Counted from the first letter of the stretch, positions 43,002-52,705 are shown. The stretch: DNA of 64,000 bases from CAWBRT01 sp963832785 (GCA_963832785.1 CAWHVF010000005.1:1116001-1180000), one strand, 5' to 3'. The notes: generated by a model from the letters alone, not told the origin. A program made the numbers and translations.

Positions 43002-43940
43002 TTGGGAATCCTGATTGATCGCAACTCCAGAATCGTTATTCAGGGCATCACCGGCCGCGAGGCCACCATGGTGACCAGGCACATGCTGGACTACGGCACT
43101 CCGGTGATGGCGGGGGTCACTCCCGGCAAAAAGGGCCAAACGGTAGTCGGCGTCCCGGTTTATGACACCCTGAAACAAGCTTGCGCCGAACACGAGCTCA
43201 ACACGGCACTGATCTATGTGCCGCCGGCCTTCGTGCTGGATGCCGTGCTGGAGACCCTGGCCAATGACATCAAGATGATCGTCATTATCACGGAAAACAC
43301 CCCGCAGCATGACGTGCTCAAACTTTTGGCGGAAACCGATGCGGCCGGGGCGAGAGTGATCGGCCCGAACACGGCCGGCATCGTCAATCCCAAAGACCGC
43401 ATCAAGGTGGGCGCGACCGGAGGCGACAATCTCGAGCGCTGTTTCGTGCCGGGCTGCGTCGGAGTGATCTCGCGCAGCGGCGGCATGACAACCGAGTCGT
43501 CCTACATGGTGAAGCGTGCCGGCCTGGGCGTGAGCACCGCCATCGGTATCGGCGGCGACCCGCTGATCGGCTCCACGCCCAAAGACCTGCTGGCGCTGTT
43601 CGAAAAGGACCCCGAAACCCAGGCGGTGGGTACCTTCTCCGAGCCGGGCACGACCTTTGAAGAGGATATGGCCGAGTTCGTGCGCAACGGCGGCTACACC
43701 AAGCCGCTCATTTCCTATATCGCCGGCAGATTCACCGAGCAGATGCCGGAGGGCACCATGTTCGGCCACGCCGGGGCGATTATCGAGGGCGGCAAGGGCA
43801 AGCCTTCAACCAAGGCGCGTCTGTTGCGCGAGGCTGGGGCGCATGTTCTGGAGACGTTCGACGAGATGATCCCCGTCCTGCAGTCGCTGAAACTCGAATC
43901 GGCGCCGCTGGCGCAGGGATGTGAGCATTGTTGCCAGTGA
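43002..43940 (+). CDS. Acyl-CoA ligase alpha subunit (SucD/MtkB-like)
   Basis: The 312-residue protein binds CoA (VIQGITGREATMVTRHMLDY) and carries the phospho-His in FGHAGAIIEGGKGKPSTKAR. GVISRSGGMTTESSYMV and GIGGDPLIGSTPKDLLALFE complete the family. With the beta subunit it forms an acid-CoA ligase driven by ATP or GTP. TTG 43002 has GGAGG upstream. The gap to the beta subunit is 13 bases. A 14-mer at 43974-43987 ahead of the next gene resembles the operator at 7702, perhaps by chance. Confidence 0.9.
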   Translation: MGILIDRNSRIVIQGITGREATMVTRHMLDYGTPVMAGVTPGKKGQTVVGVPVYDTLKQACAEHELNTALIYVPPAFVLDAVLETLANDIKMIVIITENTPQHDVLKLLAETDAAGARVIGPNTAGIVNPKDRIKVGATGGDNLERCFVPGCVGVISRSGGMTTESSYMVKRAGLGVSTAIGIGGDPLIGSTPKDLLALFEKDPETQAVGTFSEPGTTFEEDMAEFVRNGGYTKPLISYIAGRFTEQMPEGTMFGHAGAIIEGGKGKPSTKARLLREAGAHVLETFDEMIPVLQSLKLESAPLAQGCEHCCQ

Positions 43941-44000
43941 CAAGCGAACTTTCTTGAAATCAAAATTATGCATTTCTGATACCAAACGAAAGAAGATGCC

Positions 44001-45338
44001 ATGGCTAACACGAAGCTGAAGCAGTTCTGCTCTACGCTTTATTTCCAGGTGCTGATAGGAATCGTAGTCGGCTGCTTGATCGGGTACCTGTTCCCGCGCG
44101 CCGGAGTTTCGCTGAAACCCCTCGGCGACGGCTTTATCAAGCTGATCAGGATGCTGCTCGGCCCCATCATCTTCGCCACCGTCGTCCTGGGCATCGCCAG
44201 GATGGGAGACATCAAGAAGGTGGGGCGCGTTGGCCTCAAGGCAATCGTCTATTTCGAGGTCGCCTCCACCCTGGCGCTGGCCATTGGCTTGGTGGTCTCG
44301 GCGATTTTCCGGCCCGGCCACGGCATGAACATCAATCCCGCCACGCTGGACGCCAGCGCCATTCAGTCCTACGCCGCGGCGGCCAGGCACCAGCCGCACG
44401 GCATCGGCGATTTTCTTCTGAACATCATTCCTTCCAGCGCGGTCGATGCCTTTGCCCGCAGCGACATGTTGCAGATCATCGTGTTCTCGGTGCTGTTCGG
44501 CATTGCCGTATCGCATCTGGGAGAGCGCGGCAAGACCCTGCTCAGCGTGCTCGATGAGTTTCTGCAGGGTATGTTCGGCATTGTCGGCATAGTGATGCGG
44601 CTGGCCCCATTCGGCGCCGGCGGCGCCATAGCGTTTACGATCGGCATGTACGGCATCGGGACGCTGGCTTCTTTTGGCAAGCTGATTCTCTGCCTCTACC
44701 TCACCAGCATCGTCTTCGTCGTGGGGGTGCTGGGTACGGTAACCCTGATATGCCGCGTCTCTCTGTGGAAGTTCATCCGCTATATCAAAGAAGAGCTCCT
44801 GATTACCCTGGGGACGTGTTCCACCGAGGCGGTCTTGCCCAGGATGCTGGCTAAGATGGAGTACCTGGGATGTGAAAGGACCGTGGTGGGCATGGTGCTG
44901 CCGGCCGGATACACCTTCAATGCCGACGGCACCTCGATCTATATCACCATGGGCGCCTTGTTCATGGCGCAGGCGACGGGCATCGACCTGAGCCTGACGG
45001 AGAAACTGGTAATCCTGGCGGCGGCTCTGTTCACCTCCAAGGGATCGGCCGGCGTGGCCGGGGCGGGCTTCGTGGCCCTGGCTGCGACATTGGCTTCCAT
45101 GAGCAAGATTCCCATCGCCGCCCTGGTGCTGCTGCTCGGAGTGGATCGCTTCCTCAACGAGGTGCGCGGACTCGTCAACATCATCGGCAACGGAATCGCC
45201 ACCATCGTAGTAGCCAAGTGGGAAGGGCAGTTCGACCAACAAAGGGCCGAGGCCGTTCTGGATCAGCGGATCAGGATGGAGGAAGCTTCGGAAGAAAAAG
45301 CCGGCGCCCTGCGCGCGAAGGCAGCGGCGCAAGGCTGA
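44001..45338 (+). CDS. Dicarboxylate:cation symporter (DctA/GltP-like)
   Basis: The 445-residue protein is a DAACS symporter: GDGFIKLIRMLLGPIIFATV, the loop LGTCSTEAVLPRML, GYTFNADGTSIYI, FTSKGSAGVAGAGFV and DRFLNEVRGLVNIIGNGIA. This agrees with the C4-dicarboxylate (DctA) branch. It ends with a charged tail of about 40 residues. It lies 60 bases after the acyl-CoA ligase alpha gene, so uptake of malate, succinate or tartrate for that pathway is a fair guess. Confidence 0.9.
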   Translation: MANTKLKQFCSTLYFQVLIGIVVGCLIGYLFPRAGVSLKPLGDGFIKLIRMLLGPIIFATVVLGIARMGDIKKVGRVGLKAIVYFEVASTLALAIGLVVSAIFRPGHGMNINPATLDASAIQSYAAAARHQPHGIGDFLLNIIPSSAVDAFARSDMLQIIVFSVLFGIAVSHLGERGKTLLSVLDEFLQGMFGIVGIVMRLAPFGAGGAIAFTIGMYGIGTLASFGKLILCLYLTSIVFVVGVLGTVTLICRVSLWKFIRYIKEELLITLGTCSTEAVLPRMLAKMEYLGCERTVVGMVLPAGYTFNADGTSIYITMGALFMAQATGIDLSLTEKLVILAAALFTSKGSAGVAGAGFVALAATLASMSKIPIAALVLLLGVDRFLNEVRGLVNIIGNGIATIVVAKWEGQFDQQRAEAVLDQRIRMEEASEEKAGALRAKAAAQG

Positions 45339-45448
45339 GCCGGACCCCGCAACGTTTAGAGATGGCCGGTTGTGGATCTCCACTCTATTTTAATCGGGAC
45401 AGAATTTTCAGCCTGCCCGCTGGCGTGCGAGCATCACATTGTGCGACT

Positions 45449-46498
45449 TCAGTCCCTGGCAGCCGCGGCCCGTTTGGCAGACACCAGACTCTCCAATCGC
45501 GAGAGGTGCTCAGGCCCAACGGCCATCTCGCCGCTTTCGATCTGCTCGACAATGCTGGTGATCTCATCGTTAAACGGCGTCGGAATTCCCGCCTCGCGGC
45601 CCTTGGCGGCTACCAGGCCATTCATGTAGTACACCTCCGAGGGCCGGCCCTTCAGGATGTCTTGCAGGAATGAGTTGGTGTGCTTGCCAATGTGCTTGCA
45701 GAGCGTTTCCAGGATGCACTTCAGGAACTTTTCCGGGTCGCCCATCATGTCCTCGGCGGTAAGCCCGAAGACAGGCTCAACCTGATAACCCAGGGCAGTT
45801 CCTACGTCGAGACACTCTTTCCCCAGTGCTATGCCGAGCTCGAACAGCTTGGGGTTTTCAATGACGACCGGCTCAGTGTCGCGCAGGATGGCAGCCACGG
45901 CGTGCGACATGGTGTTGACAATCAGCTTCGACCACTTGGCGCCCCAGATATTCGAGATGACCTGCGTTTTTCCGGCAACCCCGAGTATCTTTGCCAATTC
46001 CTGGACGCGCGGCGTTACCCGGCCGTGCATCTCTCCCAGGCCAAACCACGCTTTGGTCGGGCCGGTGCGGCGGCGGACGCTGCCCGGGCCTAGAATCTGT
46101 GCTGCCAGCTCGACCACGCTGGGCACATCCCGCTGATAGCCGATGATGGGCGCGATCCACTCGTCATTGAGGCTATTCTGCAGCGACACCAGGACCCCGG
46201 TCGGAGACAGATGCGGCTTGATGAAATGCGTCAGCCAGACGGTATCGGGCGATTTTGAAGTAAGAAAGACGATATCGAACGGCTTCTTCAGCGACGCTAC
46301 TTCACAGAGATGAAGCGCCCGTACCTTTATATCCAGATCTCCTTCCGGCATGGTGATGTGCAGCCCGCGGGCTTTCATGGCTTCCACGTGCTCTGGCCAT
46401 TGGTCGATGAGGTACACGTCCTCTCCCGCGCGAGTCATGTCGGCCCCTACGCTGCTGCCGATTGCGCCAGCCCCTAAAATTGCTATCCGCTTCCCCAT
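45449..46498 (-). CDS. Ketopantoate reductase-like (ApbA/PanE family)
   Basis: The 349-residue protein starts at ATG 46498 behind AGGAGGGG. It has the NADP fold RIAILGAGAIGSSVGADM and the ApbA C-terminal helical domain (GLVAAKGREAGIPTPFNDEI). The family reduces 2-oxo acids such as ketopantoate. It is about 45 residues longer than E. coli PanE, and such paralogues often act in other pathways. It converges on the symporter gene. I do not give a symbol because the substrate is not clear. Confidence 0.85.
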   Translation of the reverse strand: MGKRIAILGAGAIGSSVGADMTRAGEDVYLIDQWPEHVEAMKARGLHITMPEGDLDIKVRALHLCEVASLKKPFDIVFLTSKSPDTVWLTHFIKPHLSPTGVLVSLQNSLNDEWIAPIIGYQRDVPSVVELAAQILGPGSVRRRTGPTKAWFGLGEMHGRVTPRVQELAKILGVAGKTQVISNIWGAKWSKLIVNTMSHAVAAILRDTEPVVIENPKLFELGIALGKECLDVGTALGYQVEPVFGLTAEDMMGDPEKFLKCILETLCKHIGKHTNSFLQDILKGRPSEVYYMNGLVAAKGREAGIPTPFNDEITSIVEQIESGEMAVGPEHLSRLESLVSAKRAAAARD

Positions 46499-46849
46499 AC
46501 ACGCCCCTCCTGTTGTAATCTGCGATCCTCCATTATTCCGCAACACAAATCACGATCTGGCATCGATTCCGTGCCAAGGCAAGCTCATGCCGCTGCAAAT
46601 CACTTCTTCGCCCTAACAGCACAAGGCAGGCCACCACAAAAAGGCCGAGCGACACGTGGATGAATGCCGCTTGATTTCTGATCCCGCCGAGATAGGCAAA
46701 CGGAAAAGCCGGCCCAAAAAATCCAAAATGAGATATTCATGAGCAACTGCGATGCTTCTTGCCCCACGGCACGGGTTCGGGAATCGACCAGTTTCAGGGC
46801 CAGTTCAAAACGCTGGGCAGGGCCCAGACGAAATATTTGCGCACCAAAT
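46499..46849. other. Spacer with a possible membrane-protein remnant
   Basis: No intact gene. On the minus strand one frame around 46620-46740 reads a hydrophobic stretch (AAFIHVSLGLFVVACLVLL) that may be the remains of a membrane protein, but start, stop and family cannot be fixed. It lies next to a LysR remnant, so the whole stretch looks like decayed coding DNA. Confidence 0.35.
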
Positions 46850-47167
46850 TCACCGAACCCCTTTTACCGCCGATTGGAAGCTGGCCAGTACGACTTCAAG
46901 CAGGGGTAAATTAATCGCATCCTTGCGGAACATAAAGGAAACATTTCGTACGGCATCAACGTCGTCTATGGGTGATACTGGAAATCGTTGTCGGCGGGCT
47001 CCTTCAACTGCGTGCTCGGGGAGTATCGTTACTCCCAGACCACGCTCCACCATGGCAAGTATCCCCTCCGCCGAATTGAGTTCCATGTACTCGCCCGGGT
47101 CGATGCAAGCTCGAGCGCGGAACCCGTCAGTCCCACCAGAGAGCGGCAACGTGGCTTGGATGTTCAA
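46850..47167 (-). pseudogene. LysR-type regulator, C-terminal fragment
   Basis: About 105 codons correspond to the last third of a LysR effector domain (GEYMELNSAEGILAMVERGL, GVTILPEHAVEG, SFMFRKDAINLPLLEVVLASF). The DNA-binding helix-turn-helix and the first effector subdomain are absent: the DNA 5' of the fragment (47168-47392) is AT-rich spacer leading into the second glycyl-radical operon. The loss probably occurred when that operon arrived. Confidence 0.7.
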
Positions 47168-47392
47168 TTATATTGAAAATCCGCTAGCTACATCATTTTT
47201 TCTTGAACGTAAAAAGCACAAAAATTCAATTGCGTTGATCCGGTCCACAGGGTAATTTAGCAATATGTCAGCCTAGGCACAAACGGTTCACACAAAGCGG
47301 TTTGCAACGTTAATTGCCAGAACCGCTACAGCAGCTGTCAGGTATGGCAGCTTTTGGCAGACGCTTGAAACTTAAGGAAAGGCGGCTTTGAT

Positions 47393-49867
47393 ATGGGTAT
47401 AGCAATGGAACAAGTGCAGGGAGGCATTGCGGTGAACACGGCTTCTGCTGTGGGCCATGAGAGTGGCTTGAGCAACAGTACCCGCAGAGAACGGTGTTTG
47501 GCCGCTGTCTCGCGGAAGAAGGAGTTTTTACTCAACGCCCCTCAGAAAGTCGACACGGAAAGACTTAAGTTTCTTCTCGAAGCTTATCGTGAATTTGACT
47601 ATGAGCCGGCTATCGTCTTGCGCGCCCGGCTCTTCGAGAAATTACTGCGGAACAAGACGATTTTCATAGATGAAGTGCCTATTGTGGGCACGGTGACCGG
47701 GCAACCTGCCGGCGTGTATCCCTATCCCGAGTGGGATTCAGAGTGGATCCGCAAAGACTTGCAGCAAGCCATGATGAGCCATTTAGGCGCTGTCAGCATC
47801 AGTGAAGAAGAAAAGAAATTGATGCTGGAGGCAGCCGAATTCTTCAAGACCCGCAGCGCCACCGCCAAAACCTATGCCCTTTCCAAGTTGCTCCACAACT
47901 TCGATCCCAGGCCGGGCGTGAAGGCTGGCGTCTTCTGGGATGGCACGAATGCGACCGTGGGGGCTGGCAATGTTGACTATCCTACTTTTATCAACAAGGG
48001 GTTGGCGGAAATCATCAGAGAGACCGAAGAAAGAATGCGCGCCGTGCCGATGACGGCCGAAAACAGTTCCAGAATTGATTTCTATCGCGCTGCGCTTATC
48101 TGTATGAACGCGCTACTCGGGCTGGCAGACCGATATGCGGCGCTTGCCGAACAAATGGCTGCCGGTGAGCAAGACCCGCTCAGAAAAAAAGAATTGCTTG
48201 AAATTGCACAGGTTTGTCGCTGGGTACCTCAAAATCCGCCGCGGAATTTCCGCGAAGCACTGCAGTCGTTCTGGTTCCTCCACATCGGCGTTCAGATGGA
48301 ACAGGCGGGATGCGGCTCCTCTCCCGGACGCATTGGGCAGTATCTCAACCAGTACCTGCAGAAAGACAAGCAGGAGAACGGCTTCACGAACGAGGATGCT
48401 CTGGCGTGGATTAAGTGCTTATACGTCAAGATCCTTGAGTATGGATATTACCAGGGGATTGAATACGCTCAGCTTGTTTCCGGTCATACCGGACATACTA
48501 TATCGGTCGGCGGGCTGACTGCGGACGGCAGGGATGCTACCACTGAATTGGACTACCTCTTGCTAGATGCTCAAATAGCGCTGCGGAACATCCAACCAAC
48601 TATCACGGTGTTTTACCATGACGGGCTTAAAGAAGACTTTCTGCTGAAGGCAGTTGAGCTGGAAAGAACAGGGCTAGGCCAGCCGCAGTGGATGAATAAC
48701 AGGGTCGTGGTAGAACGACTGCTGGCTCGGCATGCCGCATGCGGCATCACCCTGGAAGAGGCGCGCAATTGCGCGAACCTAAGCTGTGTCGGCACCGGAG
48801 TGGCGGGAAAGAGCGCTTTCGTCCGCGAAATGGCGACCTTTAACTTGGCCAAGATGTTTGAGCTGGCCCTGAACGAAGGTGTCGATCCTACTACACGTAA
48901 GCAGGTAGGTTGCAAAACGAAAGACCCCGCGACCTTTTCAACGTTCGAAGACCTGTTCGATGCATTTACTGCGCAAGTTGAATATATGTTTACCCAGGCG
49001 CGCCGCTACGGATCTCTAGCGAGCAAAGTTTTGGGCGACACCGTTCCAAGCCCTTTCCGTTCGGCTATGCTGGGAGGCTGCCTGGAAAGCGGCAAGCACG
49101 AATACGCTGGCGGACCGAAGTATTACCTGTATTACACGATCAGCACCGCGGGGGTTGATGCGGCCAATGCCCTGGCAGCCATGAAGTATCTGGTGTATGA
49201 CACCGGGCAGGTCTCCATGCAGGAGATGAGGCAGGCGTTAGCCGCCAATTTCGACGGATATGAGACGCTCAGGCAGAAGTGCCTGAAGGCCCCAAAGCAC
49301 GGCAACGGCAACCAGGAAACAGATGCTTTGGTGCGTCGGGTTTACGACACTTCGATGCAAGCGTTTCGGGGATCGGGTGAAAGCTTCTTCGGCAAGCACA
49401 TGGCAAACATAGAGGCGTATTCGCTGTCTATACACAATTACTTTGGAATGCTGACCGGCGCTCTGCCTTCGGGGCGTAAGAAAAACATGCCGCTAACCGA
49501 TGGTAGCGTCTCTGCAACACCGGGGAGCGACACAAAAGGACCACTGGCCCTGATCAGCTCCGCAGCCAGGGCTTTGGATACGGTGAAGTACGGGTCGAAC
49601 CACTTTAACGTAAAGCTTCACCCGAGCGCGCTCTCAGGCACCGCGGGCGCGAGAAATCTTATTGCGCTGATTAAGGCATATATGGACATGGGCGGGTCGC
49701 ATATCCAGTTTAACGTGGTTACAAGCGATAAACTCAAAGCGGCGCAAGAAGTGCCGGAGGACTACAAGGATCTGACAGTCAGAGTTGCTGGGTTCAGCGC
49801 CTACTTCACCAGACTGCACAAAGGCGTTCAGGATGAAATCATCGCCCGCACGGAACATACTCTGTAG
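47393..49867 (+). CDS. Glycyl-radical enzyme of unknown reaction
   Basis: The 824-residue protein is a PFL-like glycyl-radical enzyme, with Cys465 in CANLSCVGTGVAGKSAF and radical Gly800 in VRVAGFSAYFTRLHKGVQDE. The active-site motif is C-V-G: it lacks the Glu of the C-x-E dehydratases, CutC and hydroxyphenylacetate decarboxylase, and lacks the Cys-Cys pair of true PFL. Landmarks include YAQLVSGHTGHTISVGGL and GGCLESGKHEYAGGPKYY. It may be an X-succinate-synthase-, decarboxylase- or new-type enzyme. It leads an apparent operon with a HesB-like protein, its activase and an MFS carrier. Confidence 0.88.
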   Translation: MGIAMEQVQGGIAVNTASAVGHESGLSNSTRRERCLAAVSRKKEFLLNAPQKVDTERLKFLLEAYREFDYEPAIVLRARLFEKLLRNKTIFIDEVPIVGTVTGQPAGVYPYPEWDSEWIRKDLQQAMMSHLGAVSISEEEKKLMLEAAEFFKTRSATAKTYALSKLLHNFDPRPGVKAGVFWDGTNATVGAGNVDYPTFINKGLAEIIRETEERMRAVPMTAENSSRIDFYRAALICMNALLGLADRYAALAEQMAAGEQDPLRKKELLEIAQVCRWVPQNPPRNFREALQSFWFLHIGVQMEQAGCGSSPGRIGQYLNQYLQKDKQENGFTNEDALAWIKCLYVKILEYGYYQGIEYAQLVSGHTGHTISVGGLTADGRDATTELDYLLLDAQIALRNIQPTITVFYHDGLKEDFLLKAVELERTGLGQPQWMNNRVVVERLLARHAACGITLEEARNCANLSCVGTGVAGKSAFVREMATFNLAKMFELALNEGVDPTTRKQVGCKTKDPATFSTFEDLFDAFTAQVEYMFTQARRYGSLASKVLGDTVPSPFRSAMLGGCLESGKHEYAGGPKYYLYYTISTAGVDAANALAAMKYLVYDTGQVSMQEMRQALAANFDGYETLRQKCLKAPKHGNGNQETDALVRRVYDTSMQAFRGSGESFFGKHMANIEAYSLSIHNYFGMLTGALPSGRKKNMPLTDGSVSATPGSDTKGPLALISSAARALDTVKYGSNHFNVKLHPSALSGTAGARNLIALIKAYMDMGGSHIQFNVVTSDKLKAAQEVPEDYKDLTVRVAGFSAYFTRLHKGVQDEIIARTEHTL

Positions 49868-50027
49868 AGACTTGTAACTTGATGCGGGACCTGTTTCTTG
49901 GGGCACGTAGATGCGTGCCCCAATTCAAGTGGAGAAAAGCTGACTTTCTAGTGAGCGAATTAGCATCCGTACAGGAAAGACCGTTGTCTACGACGGGGGG
50001 CGAAAATACGCTCTTTGGGGAGACCAC

Positions 50028-50327
50028 ATGAATGTAACAGCTGTCGCGCAGGAAAAGCTACGGCAATTTCTGAAAGATAATGATCCAACGAGCAACATAC
50101 GCATTTCTCAGATCACCACGGCAGGGAGTTGCGGTGGAAAAATCCGGCTGGGTTTATCTCTGGATGAGGAGGTTACCGGAGACGACGAAACTTTTCAAGT
50201 GAACGGCATTACGTTTGTTATCGAGCGCAGCCTTAACGAAAACCTTGGCGGCGTCTCGGTGGACTATGCTCCGGATACCGGGGTGGTGGTTAAGGGACTG
50301 AAGGTATCGACATGCGCTGCGCCATAA
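50028..50327 (+). CDS. HesB/IscA-like small protein
   Basis: The 99-residue protein has the A-type Fe-S carrier fold (VTAVAQEKLRQFLKDND ... GGVSVDYAPDTGVVVKG) but only two conserved Cys, C35 in AGSCGGKIRLGLS and C96 in VSTCAAP. Standard IscA has C-x(~64)-C-x-C, so one Cys is missing. Such HesB-like proteins occur near redox genes in anaerobes. Between a glycyl-radical enzyme and its activase, it could assist cluster loading on the activase. This is inference from position. Confidence 0.72.
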   Translation: MNVTAVAQEKLRQFLKDNDPTSNIRISQITTAGSCGGKIRLGLSLDEEVTGDDETFQVNGITFVIERSLNENLGGVSVDYAPDTGVVVKGLKVSTCAAP

Positions 50328-50371
50328 AGGGCGTCGTGCCGTTTTGATGTAAGGGTTCCTAAGGAGCAGTG

Positions 50372-51313
50372 ATGGCACAGGGAGTAAGCACCTCATCTGG
50401 GCAGCCGCAACCTTCTCCCGAGACTGGATGGATTTTCGATATCCAGCATTTCAGTGTTCACGACGGCCCAGGAATACGCACGACGATTTTTTTCAAAGGC
50501 TGCCCACTCTCCTGCCTTTGGTGCAGCAATCCCGAATCGCAAAACCCCAAACCACAGCTAATGTATTTTAGCCAGTTGTGCAAAGGCTGTGCATCGTGCG
50601 TCGAGGCCTGCTCCCATAAAGCCGTAAAGATAGAGAACGCCGCTCTTAAGTACGTTAGGGACCAATGTGTAAGTTGCGGCACCTGCGCCTCTGCCTGCTT
50701 GTACGAAGCAAGAACTCTTTCTGGCCGGCAGATGACCGTTCAGCAACTGTGCGATGCCGTGAGCGAAGATTGGCGCTTCTATATGCAAACGGGTGGAGGC
50801 GTAACTTGCGGTGGCGGCGAGCCCCTAATGCAACCGGGTTTTCTGCGTTCTCTCTTAATCAGGCTGCATGATGAACTGGGCTACCACACGTCTCTGGACA
50901 CCAGCGGGTTTGCACCATGGAACGTATTAGAAAGCCTGCTTGCCCATCTTGACCTCGTGCTTCTGGATATTAAACACATGGACAGCTCGGTGCACAAGAA
51001 ACTCACCGGCGTTGGCAACGAATTAATACTACATAACGCACAAGAACTTGCTAGACGGGGTTTCCCAGTGCTGACCAGGGTCCCGCTAATACCAGGTGCA
51101 AACGATGATCGGCTGAATCTTAATGCATTGGGACAGTTTCTCAGCAAGAACAATCTTCGCGATGTGGAAGTTATCCCGTATCACACATATGGGCTAAACA
51201 AATATAAGGCATTGGGGATCGATTATGCCTTCGCCCAGACCGCAAAGCCTGACTGCGATTTCTGCAAGAGCATTTTGGGGTCTTATCAATTGAAAGTCGA
51301 GATTCGTCAATAA
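50372..51313 (+). CDS. Glycyl-radical enzyme activase (radical SAM), second
   Basis: The 313-residue protein has the SAM-cluster motif C44-x3-C48-x2-C51 (GCPLSCLWCSNPES), a two-cluster ferredoxin insert (CKGCASCVEAC, CVSCGTCASAC) and GGGVTCGGGEPLMQ. It should activate the enzyme encoded at 47393. It is clearly different from the activase at 22456. ATG 50372 has AAGGAG upstream; a GTG just before it is possible. The gap to the HesB-like gene is 44 bases. Confidence 0.92.
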   Translation: MAQGVSTSSGQPQPSPETGWIFDIQHFSVHDGPGIRTTIFFKGCPLSCLWCSNPESQNPKPQLMYFSQLCKGCASCVEACSHKAVKIENAALKYVRDQCVSCGTCASACLYEARTLSGRQMTVQQLCDAVSEDWRFYMQTGGGVTCGGGEPLMQPGFLRSLLIRLHDELGYHTSLDTSGFAPWNVLESLLAHLDLVLLDIKHMDSSVHKKLTGVGNELILHNAQELARRGFPVLTRVPLIPGANDDRLNLNALGQFLSKNNLRDVEVIPYHTYGLNKYKALGIDYAFAQTAKPDCDFCKSILGSYQLKVEIRQ

Positions 51314-51377
51314 TGGGCGTACATCAACCGCACAACCCGTAGTAACAAATTGGCCACAGTCAACAACGGAGGATTGT

Positions 51378-52622
51378 ATGGCAACAGTCGCGACCCAGGC
51401 CCCTGCCGCTCCAGCGAGCAACCGGTTACAACTCGCCGTTTTTATTTCGTGCTTCCTGGGAGTCCTGTTAGATGGCATTGATTTGATGTTGGTGTCATTA
51501 TCTTTGCCATACCTCATCAAAGATCTAAGTTTGACCAAGGTTCAAGCTGGCATGCTGGGCACTTGTCTGATGATCGGCCAAGGAGTTGGAGGTATGTTAG
51601 GTGGATGGCTAGCCGATCGTTATGGTCGCGTCCGAGTTGTATCGTGGAGCATTATGCTGTTCGCAGTAGGTACTGCTCTTTTGGGAATGACCCAGAATTT
51701 TTTGCAGTTCGCTACGGTACGTCTCATTTCGTCGCTGGGCATCGGCAGTGAGTGGGCGGTGTCTTACGTCCTCATGGGTGAATATGTCACTGGTAAGCGT
51801 CGAGGCACTATTCTGGGCTTTGTTGGCGCAGGTTGGTCAGTGGGATATGTAGTCGCATCATTGCTAGCTGGTGCCCTTATACCACTCTATGGCTGGCGAA
51901 AGCTCTTTATAGGAATGGTCATTCCCGTGGCTCTGGCAGTTTACATCCGCCGCCGTATTCCGGAACCAGCTTGCTGGGTTGAACAAAAGCGCCAGCCTTA
52001 CATCAAACGACAATCTACAGCAGCAGAATGGAAAATCATTTTTGCCGATCCTGCGGCGCGCAAGTTTTTTGTTTTGTGGATTTTTGCTTCCGCTTTTTTG
52101 GCGTTCGGTTTTTATGGGCTAAACAATTGGTTGCCGACCTATTTGGTCACGGAAACAGGCATTAATTTCCAAAAAATGACAGGGTTCATGGTCGGTACAT
52201 TTGTCGCAGCCGTGCTAGGCAAGAGTTTGATCGGGGTGGCCGCCGACAGATGGGGCCGGCGGGCTTCGTATGTCTTCGTTACTCTCTTTGCAGCAGCACT
52301 TCTACCAGTCGTGATCTTCTTCCATACTCCTGGCAACATTCTCTTTCTGCTAATTATTACAGGATTTTTCGTTGGAGCTCCGTATGGTTTGAACGGCACC
52401 TATATGGCCGAGACCTTTAATGGGCGGATTCGAGGAACCGCGGTGGCGGGCGCCTACAATATCGGTCGAATTGGTGCAGCCACAGCGCCAGTCGCAATTG
52501 GCGCAATAGCGAGCAAGGCATCAATAGGACTTGGTTTAGCGGCGCTGGGTATAGCGTATGTTCTGACTGGGTTTTTGGCGCTATTTATCCCCTCAAAGAT
52601 TTACGATTGTGACAAGAAGTAG
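51378..52622 (+). CDS. MFS transporter, aromatic-acid/sugar-acid type
   Basis: The 414-residue protein has 12 membrane helices and the MFS signature G-x-L-a-D-R-Y-G-R (GGWLADRYGRVRVV) after helix 2, repeated as GVAADRWGRR in the second half. An Asp-rich helix 1 (LLDGIDLMLVSLSLP) resembles aromatic acid:H+ symporters. GAEWAV-like GSEWAVSYVLMGEYV is present in helix 4. It may import the substrate of the second glycyl-radical enzyme, 64 bases upstream on the same strand. Confidence 0.88.
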   Translation: MATVATQAPAAPASNRLQLAVFISCFLGVLLDGIDLMLVSLSLPYLIKDLSLTKVQAGMLGTCLMIGQGVGGMLGGWLADRYGRVRVVSWSIMLFAVGTALLGMTQNFLQFATVRLISSLGIGSEWAVSYVLMGEYVTGKRRGTILGFVGAGWSVGYVVASLLAGALIPLYGWRKLFIGMVIPVALAVYIRRRIPEPACWVEQKRQPYIKRQSTAAEWKIIFADPAARKFFVLWIFASAFLAFGFYGLNNWLPTYLVTETGINFQKMTGFMVGTFVAAVLGKSLIGVAADRWGRRASYVFVTLFAAALLPVVIFFHTPGNILFLLIITGFFVGAPYGLNGTYMAETFNGRIRGTAVAGAYNIGRIGAATAPVAIGAIASKASIGLGLAALGIAYVLTGFLALFIPSKIYDCDKK

Positions 52623-52705
52623 GCCATTTAGGCGCACTGTTAAAGGAGCTGATGTTCGCCAGCTTGCGTTGTATTAATTTTGTGTCAAGTTTTTACGGAT
52701 AAATC

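Noticed and set aside
41783..43024. Minus-strand open frame of 413 codons
   Set aside because: It mirrors the acyl-CoA ligase beta gene; no start signal and no domain-like features.
43806..45383. Minus-strand open frame of 525 codons
   Set aside because: It is antisense to the dicarboxylate symporter; the product is His/Gln/Asp-rich and low in hydrophobic blocks, with no known domain.
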